Under the pieces are notes generated by a model. That model saw only the letters and a program-made list of their open reading frames with translations, did no database searches and was not told where the DNA came from. From Tannerella sp. (GTDB taxonomy: Bacteria > Bacteroidota > Bacteroidia > Bacteroidales > Tannerellaceae), in the NCBI GenBank assembly GCA_031259505.1, contig JAIRLL010000323.1, positions 1-7,661 of the forward strand: 7,661 bases of DNA, in the 5' to 3' direction. Below, piece by piece: positions 1 through 6,762 of the stretch. Each line of letters begins with the position of its first letter. Positions within the stretch are counted from its first letter, which is position 1. Position numbers and translations under genes: made by a program.

Positions 1-1
1 C

Positions 2-76
2 AGGCTGGCGGACGGTTTTACCTCGCCGCCGGAGAATTTCCATACCGGCGCAGTCAAAAGCGCCGGGATTTGGTAA
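2..76 (+). CDS. Possible C-terminal end of an unidentified upstream gene (partial)
   Basis: Frame 2 is open from the left edge of the window and stops at TAA 74-76, giving 24 residues that end in AVKSAGIW. By eye about 70% of these codons end in G or C, in keeping with the genuine genes of the window, and the stop falls just before the next gene's promoter region. I do not recognise the protein. The other forward frames are also open here, so the evidence is weak. The reverse strand shows no convincing divergent gene: no TAnnTTTG box is seen facing left. The segment may simply be non-coding leader. Confidence 0.35.
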   Translation, partial: RLADGFTSPPENFHTGAVKSAGIW

Positions 77-100
77 TCCGCCGCCTTTTACGTACTTTTG
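69..100 (+). promoter_or_regulatory. Bacteroidota-type promoter of the DUF3078-like gene
   Basis: A -33 element TTTG (69-72) and a -7 element TACTTTTG (93-100, matching TAnnTTTG) are separated by 20 bases. This is the spacing known for the primary sigma factor of Bacteroidota. Transcription would begin around 105-108, leaving a short A-rich leader before ATG 124. The -7 box sits inside the small palindrome GTAC-TTTT-GTAC (92-103). The position rules out translation from the in-frame TTG at 70. Confidence 0.7.
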
Positions 101-123
101 TACTCCGAATAAATACAACAAAA

Positions 124-1632
124 ATGAAACTGAAGCGCAACATATTATGGCTATTACTGCTGTCGGCCTCAATTCGTGTCGATGCGCAGGACCTCAATTT
201 CGACGAAAACATTCGCCGGCTGATTGAGAACAGCAAAAATGCACCACAGACGACGCAGGACTCCATCCGCACCGACCCCGTCGAACAGCAGGACACCATA
301 CCCGTCCGTGGCGCCGTATCCGTAGATCAGGATACGGTCCCTGCAAACATGACAGTCGAACATAAGCCGCTCGAAATGTCGGACGAAGCGCTTTACTGGT
401 CGAGGTATGCACGCGACACGCGCATCATCGATCCCTCCATGACTTTCCGCGACCGGATCATTGTCAATCCGCTTTTCATGCCGCCCCTTTTCAGGAGGAA
501 CTGCATCATGCCGATCGAAGAAATAAAATTCTATCAGCCTTATACTCCGTTTGAAGAATGGCGAAAGCCGCCTGTCGAGCCGGTAAAAACGCTCGAAAAG
601 GCCGTGCTCGGGCTGAAATTTCAACACATGGCATATTACTGCGTGCAGCGAAACAATATGAATAAATTCCGTTACATTGAAGGCCAACTCCCCAGCGAAA
701 CAACCCGTTTCATCTCCGACAGGGGAAAAATGAAACCCGTCTACGTAGAAAAGGTGGAAGCCGACCCGACGGAACTGCCTTCGCTGCCGAAGTTTATCCC
801 CGACCGCAGATACTGGACATCGTCGTTCACAAGCGACGTCAAGTTTTCGCAGGCATACGTCTCCCCCAACTGGCACAAGGGAGGAAGCAGCAATTTCAAT
901 ATTTTATCCCGAAGCCAACTGCACTACAACTATGCCAAAAAACGCATGCAATTGAAGAATCTGGTCGAAATCAACGCAAGCGTATACACCACGTCCAACG
1001 ACACTATCCACAACTACCGTTTCAGCGAAGACATGTTCCGTGTATACACCAACCTGGGCTATCAGGCTTTCAGCAAATGGTTTTACACGCTGGACTTCGA
1101 ATTTAAAACGCCGCTCTTCACCAACTACCAGGAGAATACCACGCGCATGCAGACGGCGCTGCTTTCGCCGTTTATGATAAATCTCGGTCTCGGTATGAAA
1201 TACGACCTTGTGCAGAAATTCTCGCGGAAAGACCGTTCCCTGACGCTTGCGCTCAACCTCGCTCCGCTGTCTTTTTCATACATGTACAGCATGAAGGATA
1301 CGATTGACCTCGGCCGGCACGGTTTTCCCGTAGACGCAGCTACCGGCCAGCACGAACGCGTCCTGAGCAAACTCGGTTCGACCCTCCGCCTGGATATGGT
1401 TGTCAAACCCAACCGGGATGTCACATGGAAATCAAGATTTTACTATTTCACAAGCTATGACCGCATTGTAGGAGAATTTGAAAACTCGCTCGACCTCGCC
1501 ATCAGCCGCTACTTTTCGACGCTGATCAATCTGTACATCCGCTACGACGACGGCGTGAGTAAAAGAGACGACTACAACACGTTTTTCCAGACAAACGAAG
1601 TGCTTAGCTTCGGATTCAGCTATAAATGGTAA
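124..1632 (+). CDS. Secreted DUF3078-like protein, probable outer-membrane beta-barrel
   Basis: The protein is 502 residues and its function is unknown. Residues 1-22 form a signal peptide (basic MKLKRN, a Leu-rich core, then a VDAQ end with cleavage near Ala21/Gln22). A polar Asp/Gln/Thr-rich stretch follows to about residue 80. A middle region rich in Pro and aromatics (about 85-230) has no fold I recognise. From about residue 231 there are alternating aromatic strands, including NWHKGGSSNF (249-258), which is the hallmark of the Bacteroidota family DUF3078. The protein ends in FGFSYKW, an aromatic terminus typical of barrels inserted by the BAM machinery. These features suggest an outer-membrane barrel with a periplasmic N-terminal extension; that is inference. 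ATG 124 is chosen over the in-frame TTG at 70 because it starts the signal peptide and lies downstream of the promoter. The gene has its own promoter and terminator, so any link to rnf is positional only. Confidence 0.85.
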   Translation: MKLKRNILWLLLLSASIRVDAQDLNFDENIRRLIENSKNAPQTTQDSIRTDPVEQQDTIPVRGAVSVDQDTVPANMTVEHKPLEMSDEALYWSRYARDTRIIDPSMTFRDRIIVNPLFMPPLFRRNCIMPIEEIKFYQPYTPFEEWRKPPVEPVKTLEKAVLGLKFQHMAYYCVQRNNMNKFRYIEGQLPSETTRFISDRGKMKPVYVEKVEADPTELPSLPKFIPDRRYWTSSFTSDVKFSQAYVSPNWHKGGSSNFNILSRSQLHYNYAKKRMQLKNLVEINASVYTTSNDTIHNYRFSEDMFRVYTNLGYQAFSKWFYTLDFEFKTPLFTNYQENTTRMQTALLSPFMINLGLGMKYDLVQKFSRKDRSLTLALNLAPLSFSYMYSMKDTIDLGRHGFPVDAATGQHERVLSKLGSTLRLDMVVKPNRDVTWKSRFYYFTSYDRIVGEFENSLDLAISRYFSTLINLYIRYDDGVSKRDDYNTFFQTNEVLSFGFSYKW

Positions 1633-1668
1633 TTCATGTCATAAATAACATATTGTCAATAGCATATC

Positions 1669-1708
1669 ATCGTCCGGAGAAAAACGGACGATTCAATTAT
1701 TCTTTTTT
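1669..1708 (+). terminator. Rho-independent terminator after the DUF3078-like gene
   Basis: An uninterrupted 8-bp stem, ATCGTCCG (1669-1676) with CGGACGAT (1685-1692), encloses the loop GAGAAAAA. It is followed by an AT-rich stretch containing six T (1703-1708). The T run starts about ten bases after the stem, later than in a textbook terminator. A second AT-only hairpin, TTTTTTA (1703-1709) with TAAAAAA (1714-1720), follows directly. The structure separates the upstream gene from the rnf operon. Confidence 0.75.
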
Positions 1709-1719
1709 AGTAATAAAAA

Positions 1720-1735
1720 AACAGGGCGAACAGGG
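1720..1735 (+). repeat. Direct repeat AACAGGG, 9-base period, upstream of the operon promoter
   Basis: AACAGGG occurs at 1720-1726 and again at 1729-1735, between the terminator of the previous gene and the operon's -7 box. This places the pair at roughly -35 to -50 relative to the predicted transcript start, where an activator could bind. A related pair lies before galE (7334-7349). It may be chance. Confidence 0.35.
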
Positions 1736-1736
1736 A

Positions 1737-1764
1737 TGTGTTTTCTGATTTATCATTAATTTTG
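1737..1764 (+). promoter_or_regulatory. Probable promoter of the rseC-rnf operon
   Basis: TAATTTTG (1757-1764) matches the Bacteroidota -7 consensus TAnnTTTG exactly. It lies 31 bases before the rseC ATG, placing the transcript start near 1769-1772 and giving a leader of roughly 25 bases. No clean TTTG is found at the expected -33 position; TGTG (1737-1740) is the nearest, with a short spacer. The weak -33 element and the direct repeat just upstream (1720-1735) would fit an activator-dependent promoter, but that is inference. Confidence 0.55.
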
Positions 1765-1795
1765 CCGCGTTTTGCTATGTCGAGTTTACAAAATC

Positions 1796-2221
1796 ATGGG
1801 AAAAATCATCCAACATATCGGCGTGATTGAAAAAATAGAACATTCCATTGTCCACGTACGCATCGTACAACAGTCGGCGTGTGGCGGATGCCATGCAAAT
1901 GCTTTTTGTCCGGCATCGAACAGCAGTGAGAAAATAATTGAGATAGAAGACCGTAGCGGCAATTTTTCATTAAACGAGCAAGTCAGTGTGGGGCTGCGGC
2001 AGTCGCAGGGTCTGACCGCCGTACTGATTGTGTTTGTCGTGCCGCTGGCGCTTGTCGTCCTCGTCCTCAAGGTGGCAGGGATTATAAGCGGCGGAAACGA
2101 AATCGTCGCCGGCCTTGCCGGACTGTCCACCCTCATACCTTACTGCGGAATCATTTGGCTGATGCGCAACAAACTGAAAAAAAAGTTTGTGTTCACGCTC
2201 TCTAAAATCACATACACATAA
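1796..2221 (+). CDS. rseC: RseC/MucC family membrane protein
   Basis: This is a 141-residue inner-membrane protein of the RseC/MucC family. E. coli RseC works with the Rnf-like RsxABCDGE complex to keep the SoxR iron-sulfur cluster reduced. The N-terminal half is soluble and beta-rich and carries the family's cysteine cluster, CGGCHANAFC (Cys29, Cys32, Cys38). Two membrane segments follow at about 73-95 and 102-123, ending in a basic KLKKK patch. The protein is slightly shorter than the E. coli one. ATG 1796 is chosen rather than the in-frame TTG at 1772, because 1772 lies at the predicted transcript start and the family begins close to this ATG. It is the first gene of the operon and ends 3 bases before rnfB. 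Many Bacteroidota lack SoxR, so its role here is more likely assembly or redox maintenance of Rnf; this is inference. Confidence 0.88.
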   Translation: MGKIIQHIGVIEKIEHSIVHVRIVQQSACGGCHANAFCPASNSSEKIIEIEDRSGNFSLNEQVSVGLRQSQGLTAVLIVFVVPLALVVLVLKVAGIISGGNEIVAGLAGLSTLIPYCGIIWLMRNKLKKKFVFTLSKITYT

Positions 2222-2224
2222 AAT

Positions 2225-3088
2225 ATGATAATCTATTCTGTAATATCATTAGGGGCTATCGGAGCCATCGGGTCGGTCATTCTGTACGTCGTGTCGCAGA
2301 AGTTTAAGGTAGACGAAGACCCGCGAACGGCAGAAGTACAGGAAGCGCTTCCCGGTGCAAATTGTGGCGGATGCGGTTATCCCGGTTGCGGAAGTTTCGC
2401 CGATGCATGTGTGAAAGCCTCGTCGTTGGACGGTTTGCTGTGTCCCGTCGGAGGAAATGCCACGATGACCCGCGTAGCCGCCATCCTGGGTAAAGAAGCC
2501 GTCGCAGGTACGCCGAAGATAGCCGTCGTCAAGTGCAACGGCACATGCGAGGCGCGCCCGCGCATCAGCGTCTACAACGGCGCGTCCAATTGCGCGATTG
2601 CCTCCTCGCTCTGCGGCAGCGAAACCGGTTGCGCTTTCGGATGTCTCGGCTACGGCGACTGCGTCCGCGCCTGCACGTTCGACGCCATCCGCATCAACCC
2701 CGATACGCTGATTGCCGAAGTCAGCGAAGAAAAATGCACCTCATGCGGCTCATGCGTGAAGGCCTGCCCTAAAAATATTATCGAACTGCGGAAAAAAGGC
2801 CTGAAATCGCGCCGCATCTACGTTTCATGTATCAACAGAGACAAAGGCGGCGTCGCCCGGAAAGCATGTGCAAATGCATGTATAGGGTGCGGCAAATGTT
2901 TGAAAGAATGTGCTTTCGACGCCATTACGATTGCAAACAATCTGGCGTATATAGACGACGTGAAATGCCGGTTGTGTCGCAAGTGCAGCGTCGCGTGCCC
3001 GACCGGCGCCATCCACGAACTGAATTTTCCGCCCCGGAAAGAAAAAGAAAAAGAAAAGGAAACTGCCACATCAACCCCCAACGCTTAA
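2225..3088 (+). CDS. rnfB: Rnf electron transport complex subunit B (polyferredoxin)
   Basis: RnfB, 287 residues, is the membrane-anchored subunit that receives electrons from reduced ferredoxin. A single N-terminal membrane segment (about 3-23) is followed by the four-cysteine Fe-S domain, ANCGGCGYPGC (Cys47, Cys50, Cys55) with Cys73 in CPVGG. A cysteine-rich middle section follows (Cys104, 108, 123, 130, 136, 140, 146, 150). Three regular CxxCxxCxxxC ferredoxin motifs come next, at 171-181, 219-229 and 248-258. The extended polyferredoxin form resembles clostridial and Bacteroidota RnfB rather than the shorter proteobacterial protein. The end is a charged KEKEKEK tail (272-279) encoded by a purine-only tract. 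There are 3 bases to rseC and 12 to rnfC, with no clear Shine-Dalgarno sequence. All expected cluster ligands appear to be present. Confidence 0.96.
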   Translation: MIIYSVISLGAIGAIGSVILYVVSQKFKVDEDPRTAEVQEALPGANCGGCGYPGCGSFADACVKASSLDGLLCPVGGNATMTRVAAILGKEAVAGTPKIAVVKCNGTCEARPRISVYNGASNCAIASSLCGSETGCAFGCLGYGDCVRACTFDAIRINPDTLIAEVSEEKCTSCGSCVKACPKNIIELRKKGLKSRRIYVSCINRDKGGVARKACANACIGCGKCLKECAFDAITIANNLAYIDDVKCRLCRKCSVACPTGAIHELNFPPRKEKEKEKETATSTPNA

Positions 3089-3100
3089 TTCACAAAAGAT

Positions 3101-4432
3101 ATGCTGAAAACATTCCGCATCGGCGGGATTCATCCTCCTGAAAACAAATGGTCGGCCTCGCAGCCCATCGTTCCGCTTCCGCTTCCGAAGCAGGTTATCG
3201 TTCTGCTGAGCCAGCACATCGGCGCGCCTTCCGAAGCCGTCGTGAAAAAAGGCGACAAGGTCAAAGCCGGCTCTCTGATAGCCAAAGCAACTGGCTTTGT
3301 CTCTACCGCCATCCATTCGCCCGTATCAGGCACGGTTGTCCGGACAGACAACGCCATCGACGCAAGCGGAACAGCGCGTCCGGCCATATATATTAATGTA
3401 GAGGGCGACGAATGGGAAGAATCCATCGACCGTTCCGCTACGCTGAAAAAAGAGTGTGCGCTCACGGAAAAAGAGATTATCGGCAAAATAGCCGAAGCAG
3501 GCATTGTCGGGTTGGGCGGAGCGACTTTCCCGACGCATGTAAAACTGTCGCCCCCACCCGGAAGCAAGGCCGAAGTATTGATAATAAATGCTGTCGAATG
3601 TGAGCCTTACCTCACTTCCGACCATTCGCTGATGCTGGAAAAGGGCGAAGAAATACTTGCAGGCGCCACCATTCTGATGAAAGCGCTGCAAGTCTCCGCC
3701 GCCGTCATCGGCATCGAAAACAACAAGCGCGACGCCATTGAACATCTGACCGGACTGGCAGCCGGCTATCCCGGCATCAAAGTCGCACCACTCAAGGTCA
3801 AATATCCGCAAGGCGGTGAGAAACAGCTAATCGACGCCATCTTGCGCAGACAGGTAAAAAGTGGCGCGCTGCCAATATCCGTAGGAGCGGTGGTTCAGAA
3901 TGTCGGCACCGTATATGCCGTATACGAAGCCGTACAGAAAAATAAACCGCTGATAGAGCGTGTCGTTACCGTGACGGGGAAAGGCGTGGAAAAACCGTCG
4001 AACTTTCTTGTCCGCATAGGGACGCCCGTACGCAACCTGATAGAAGCAGCCGCAGGCTCGGCCGATACGGCGGGAAAAATCATTGGCGGCGGCCCGATGA
4101 TGGGTAAGGCGCTGACAGGCGCGGACGTGCCCGTAACAAAAGGCAGTTCGGGCATCCTCGTCCTTCCGGAAGAAGTATCCGTGCGCAAACCGGCGCAGGT
4201 CTGCATCCGCTGCGCCAAATGCGTTCACGTATGCCCGATGGGACTTAATCCTACCCTGCTGATGAGCGCAGGCGAGTATCAGAAGTGGGATTTGGCGGAA
4301 GAAGAACTGGTTACGGACTGCATCGAATGCGGATCGTGCAGTTACGCCTGTCCGGCAAACCGTCCGTTGCTGGACTACATACGTTTAGGTAAAGGAAAAG
4401 TGACGGGCATCATGCGCGCCCGAAAATCATAA
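3101..4432 (+). CDS. rnfC: Rnf electron transport complex subunit C (NAD(H)- and FMN-binding)
   Basis: RnfC, 443 residues, is the peripheral cytoplasmic subunit that exchanges electrons with NAD+/NADH. It starts with the family signature GGIHPPENK (8-16). A barrel-sandwich region with VKKGDKVKAGSLIA (48-61) and HSPVSGTV (72-79) follows. The nucleotide/FMN domain related to the complex I 51-kDa subunit is marked by GLGGATFPTHVK (137-148) and NAVECEPYLTSDH (163-175). An SLBB-like part follows, with VTGKGVEKP (291-299). The C-terminal ferredoxin domain has two complete CxxCxxCxxxCP motifs, Cys368/371/374/378 and Cys407/410/413/417. Length and domain order are normal, and there is no long Ala/Lys-rich C-terminal extension as in E. 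coli RsxC. It sits 12 bases after rnfB and 12 before rnfD. Confidence 0.97.
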   Translation: MLKTFRIGGIHPPENKWSASQPIVPLPLPKQVIVLLSQHIGAPSEAVVKKGDKVKAGSLIAKATGFVSTAIHSPVSGTVVRTDNAIDASGTARPAIYINVEGDEWEESIDRSATLKKECALTEKEIIGKIAEAGIVGLGGATFPTHVKLSPPPGSKAEVLIINAVECEPYLTSDHSLMLEKGEEILAGATILMKALQVSAAVIGIENNKRDAIEHLTGLAAGYPGIKVAPLKVKYPQGGEKQLIDAILRRQVKSGALPISVGAVVQNVGTVYAVYEAVQKNKPLIERVVTVTGKGVEKPSNFLVRIGTPVRNLIEAAAGSADTAGKIIGGGPMMGKALTGADVPVTKGSSGILVLPEEVSVRKPAQVCIRCAKCVHVCPMGLNPTLLMSAGEYQKWDLAEEELVTDCIECGSCSYACPANRPLLDYIRLGKGKVTGIMRARKS

Positions 4433-4444
4433 AAGAGCAATGAT

Positions 4445-5419
4445 ATGGAAAATCGTCTGATTATATCCCCCTCTCCGCATATTCACAGCGGCGACAGTAT
4501 CCCCAAAAACATGTATGGCGTACTGATTGCCCTCGTTCCCGCCTTTCTGGCGTCGTTGTACTTTTTCGGAGCCGGCGCGCTGATTGTAGCTGCCGTTTCG
4601 ATAATATCCTGTGTGCTGTGCGAATTTCTGATACAAAAATTCCTCCTGCGAAAGGAAATCGCCATCCGCGACGGTTCGGCCATACTGACGGGTGTTCTGT
4701 TGGCGATGAATCTGCCGTCGAACTTTCCTGTGTGGATGACCGTTCTGGGCGCCTTTGTCGCCATCGGCATAGGCAAGATGACTTTCGGCGGGCTGGGCAA
4801 CAATCCCTTCAATCCGGCGCTGGTCGGTCGCGTAGTACTGTTGCTTTCGTTTCCCGTACAGATGACGTCGTGGCCTGTCCCGAAAGCCTGGAACACGGCA
4901 TATCTTGATGCCGAAACGGGTGCGACGCCGCTTGCCATGCTCAAGAATCATTTCGGCAGTCTGCCGGACATGACGGATTTCCTGCTCGGCAACATCGGCG
5001 GCTCGATGGGCGAAGTGTCGGCCGTGGCGCTGCTGCTCGGGCTGGTATTTTTACTTGCCCGCAAAATCATCACCTGGCATATCCCTGTAAGTGTGCTTGC
5101 GACGGTATTTGTTTTCACGGGCATCCTGCATCTGGCAGACCCCGCTGCGTATGCGTCGCCGGTGATTCATCTCCTGTCGGGCGGTTTGCTGCTGGGAGCG
5201 ATCTTCATGGCCACGGACTACGTCACGTCGCCCATGTCAAAGGGCGGCATGATGGTCTACGGCGTCGGTATCGGTATCATTACGGTTGTCATCCGCGTAT
5301 TCGGCGCATATCCCGAAGGCGTCTCGTTCGCCATCCTGATCATGAACGCATGCACGCCGCTGATTAATACCTGCATCAAACCGAAAAGATTCGGGAAAGT
5401 CAAGAAACAGACAAGTTAA
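4445..5419 (+). CDS. rnfD: Rnf electron transport complex subunit D (covalent FMN, membrane)
   Basis: RnfD, 324 residues, is a polytopic inner-membrane subunit homologous to NqrB and part of the ion-translocating core. The flavinylation motif DAETGAT (155-161) is present; Thr161 is the expected phosphoester attachment site for FMN, added by ApbE. Other family signatures are GGLGNNPFNPALVGR (115-129) and ATDYVTSPMSKGG (256-268) near the last helices. Hydrophobic segments are spread over the whole length, for example at 24-40, 43-64, 76-90, 97-110, 190-205, 212-230, 241-256 and 270-286. The gene is complete, 12 bases after rnfC and 6 bases before rnfG. No ApbE gene lies in this window. Confidence 0.97.
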   Translation: MENRLIISPSPHIHSGDSIPKNMYGVLIALVPAFLASLYFFGAGALIVAAVSIISCVLCEFLIQKFLLRKEIAIRDGSAILTGVLLAMNLPSNFPVWMTVLGAFVAIGIGKMTFGGLGNNPFNPALVGRVVLLLSFPVQMTSWPVPKAWNTAYLDAETGATPLAMLKNHFGSLPDMTDFLLGNIGGSMGEVSAVALLLGLVFLLARKIITWHIPVSVLATVFVFTGILHLADPAAYASPVIHLLSGGLLLGAIFMATDYVTSPMSKGGMMVYGVGIGIITVVIRVFGAYPEGVSFAILIMNACTPLINTCIKPKRFGKVKKQTS

Positions 5420-5425
5420 GAGATT

Positions 5426-6145
5426 ATGGCAAAGTTAAAATCCGATTTGACAAATATGGTATCCGTATTGACGGGCATATCGCTGTTTGCCGCGATAGCG
5501 CTGGCGATGATGTATTCCGTCACAAAAGCGCCCATCGAAGCTGCGAAAACGGCAAAAGCGCAGGACGCCATCAGAGAAGTGTTGCCGCCATTCGAACGGC
5601 TGGACAGTATCGAATTGATTGAAATAGAAAATGTGGGCGCCCTTGCCGTTCACAAGGCGTACGACGGTGCAGGGCAGTTCGTCGGAGCAGCCGTGGAATC
5701 GTTCTCGAACAATGCTTTCAACGGCACAATCAAAGTGATGGTAGGTTTCGACCGCGATGGCAACATCACGAACTATTCCGTGCTGGAACAGCAGGAAACG
5801 CCGGGACTGGGCACAAAGATGACGGACTGGTTCAAGCCGCAGTCCGAAATCCGGAAGAGCCTCGTCGAAACGATTTTCGGCTTTCAACTCAAAACCGAAG
5901 CGCGTAAAAGCTCCGTCATCGGCAAGAACCCCGCGAAAGACAACCTGACCGTATCCAGAGACGGCGGCGAAATCGACGGCATCACGGCGGCAACCATCAG
6001 CAGCCGCGCATTCCTCCACGCCGTGAGCGTCGCTTATGCCGCTTATGCAAATAATCCCGATGCGGTGACGGACGGCAACAGTGGAGCGACCACGGCAACC
6101 GATACAGACAAACACAATAGGGAAAATGAACAAAACAAACACTGA
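5426..6145 (+). CDS. rnfG: Rnf electron transport complex subunit G (covalent FMN, periplasmic)
   Basis: RnfG, 239 residues, is homologous to NqrC: one N-terminal membrane anchor (about 11-31) with a periplasmic FMN-binding domain. Typical elements are an SFSNNAFNGTIKVMVGF strand region (92-108), the ETPGLGTK loop (124-131) and the flavin-attachment site DGITAAT (184-190). Thr190 is the predicted FMN ester residue. The second-last Gly of the common (S/T)GAT form is Ala here, a substitution I believe also occurs in relatives. The folded domain ends near residue 207. A hydrophilic tail (208-239) rich in Asp, Asn, Thr and His follows, and it contains a second, perfect flavinylation consensus, DGNSGAT (216-222). 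The gene follows rnfD by 6 bases and precedes rnfE by 21. Confidence 0.95.
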   Translation: MAKLKSDLTNMVSVLTGISLFAAIALAMMYSVTKAPIEAAKTAKAQDAIREVLPPFERLDSIELIEIENVGALAVHKAYDGAGQFVGAAVESFSNNAFNGTIKVMVGFDRDGNITNYSVLEQQETPGLGTKMTDWFKPQSEIRKSLVETIFGFQLKTEARKSSVIGKNPAKDNLTVSRDGGEIDGITAATISSRAFLHAVSVAYAAYANNPDAVTDGNSGATTATDTDKHNRENEQNKH

Positions 6146-6166
6146 CATACAGGCAAGAAGAACGTT

Positions 6167-6760
6167 ATGAATAATTCGAATATTAAAATCCTGCTGAACG
6201 GACTGATAAAAGAAAATCCGACCTTTGTTCTGCTGCTGGGGATGTGTCCTACTTTGGGCACGACCTCGTCGGCGCTGAACGGACTGGGCATGGGACTGGC
6301 GACGACTTTCGTGCTCCTGTGCTCTAACATGGTCGTCTCGCTGCTGAAGAATCTCATCCCCGACAAGGTGCGCATTCCCGCCTACGTTGTTGTGATTGCA
6401 GCGTTCGTCTCGGTTGTCGAGATGATCATGCAGGCGTATATCCCCGCGCTGTTCAACAGCCTGGGACTGTTTATCCCGCTGATTGTAGTGAACTGCATCG
6501 TGCTGGGACGCGCCGAAACGTTCGCGGCCAAAAACAACGTGTTCAAATCAATGCTCGACGGGTTGGGGATTGGGCTTGGCTTTACGTTTGCGCTTACGCT
6601 GCTGGGCGTTGTGCGCGAATTGCTGGGCACGGGCAAAGTGTTCAGTTTCGCACTTTACCCCGAATCGTTCGGCATCCTGATTATAGTACTTGCGCCCGGA
6701 GCGTTTATCGTGCTGGGATACATGATTGCCCTGTTCAATAAAATAAGAAAAACCGAATAA
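6167..6760 (+). CDS. rnfE: Rnf electron transport complex subunit E
   Basis: RnfE, 197 residues, is an inner-membrane subunit homologous to NqrD and a paralogue of RnfA in inverted topology; about six helices are expected. It shows the hallmark [18 protein letters not shown] (22-39) and NCIVLGRAE (109-117). Cys26 and Cys109 are the two conserved cysteines that, with the matching pair in RnfA, hold the iron-sulfur cluster buried between the subunits in known Rnf/NQR structures. ATG 6167 is preferred because the next in-frame codon block upstream ends at the rnfG stop, and because the family begins with a short polar N-terminus. The gene is complete and lies 2 bases before rnfA. Confidence 0.96.
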   Translation: MNNSNIKILLNGLIKENPTFVLLLGMCPTLGTTSSALNGLGMGLATTFVLLCSNMVVSLLKNLIPDKVRIPAYVVVIAAFVSVVEMIMQAYIPALFNSLGLFIPLIVVNCIVLGRAETFAAKNNVFKSMLDGLGIGLGFTFALTLLGVVRELLGTGKVFSFALYPESFGILIIVLAPGAFIVLGYMIALFNKIRKTE

Positions 6761-6762
6761 CA

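Noticed and set aside
70..123. TTG-initiated N-terminal extension of the DUF3078-like gene
   Set aside because: The TTG lies within the promoter, upstream of the likely transcript start, and the extension would bury the signal peptide.
169..876. Long antisense open frame (235 codons) over the DUF3078-like gene
   Set aside because: It is a shadow of a well-supported gene with a signal peptide and barrel pattern. Its product is rich in Arg, Cys, His and Phe with no recognisable domain, and no promoter faces it.
1772..1795. TTG-initiated extension of RseC by 8 residues
   Set aside because: It coincides with the predicted transcript start, and ATG 1796 gives a normal RseC N-terminus.
4427..4951. 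Antisense open frame (174 codons) over the start of rnfD
   Set aside because: It overlaps a gene with clear RnfD signatures, has a composition unlike a folded protein, and would cross the rnfC-rnfD junction.
5435..6148. Antisense open frame (237 codons) covering almost all of rnfG
   Set aside because: The sense strand encodes an unmistakable RnfG. The antisense product is Cys/Arg/His-rich and looks like a by-product of codon bias at third positions.
6143..6169. RnfG-RnfE fusion by read-through of the rnfG TGA (the two genes share a frame)
   Set aside because: RnfE has its own ATG, the intervening codons resemble a leader, and the topology of the two proteins is incompatible with a simple fusion of their ends.
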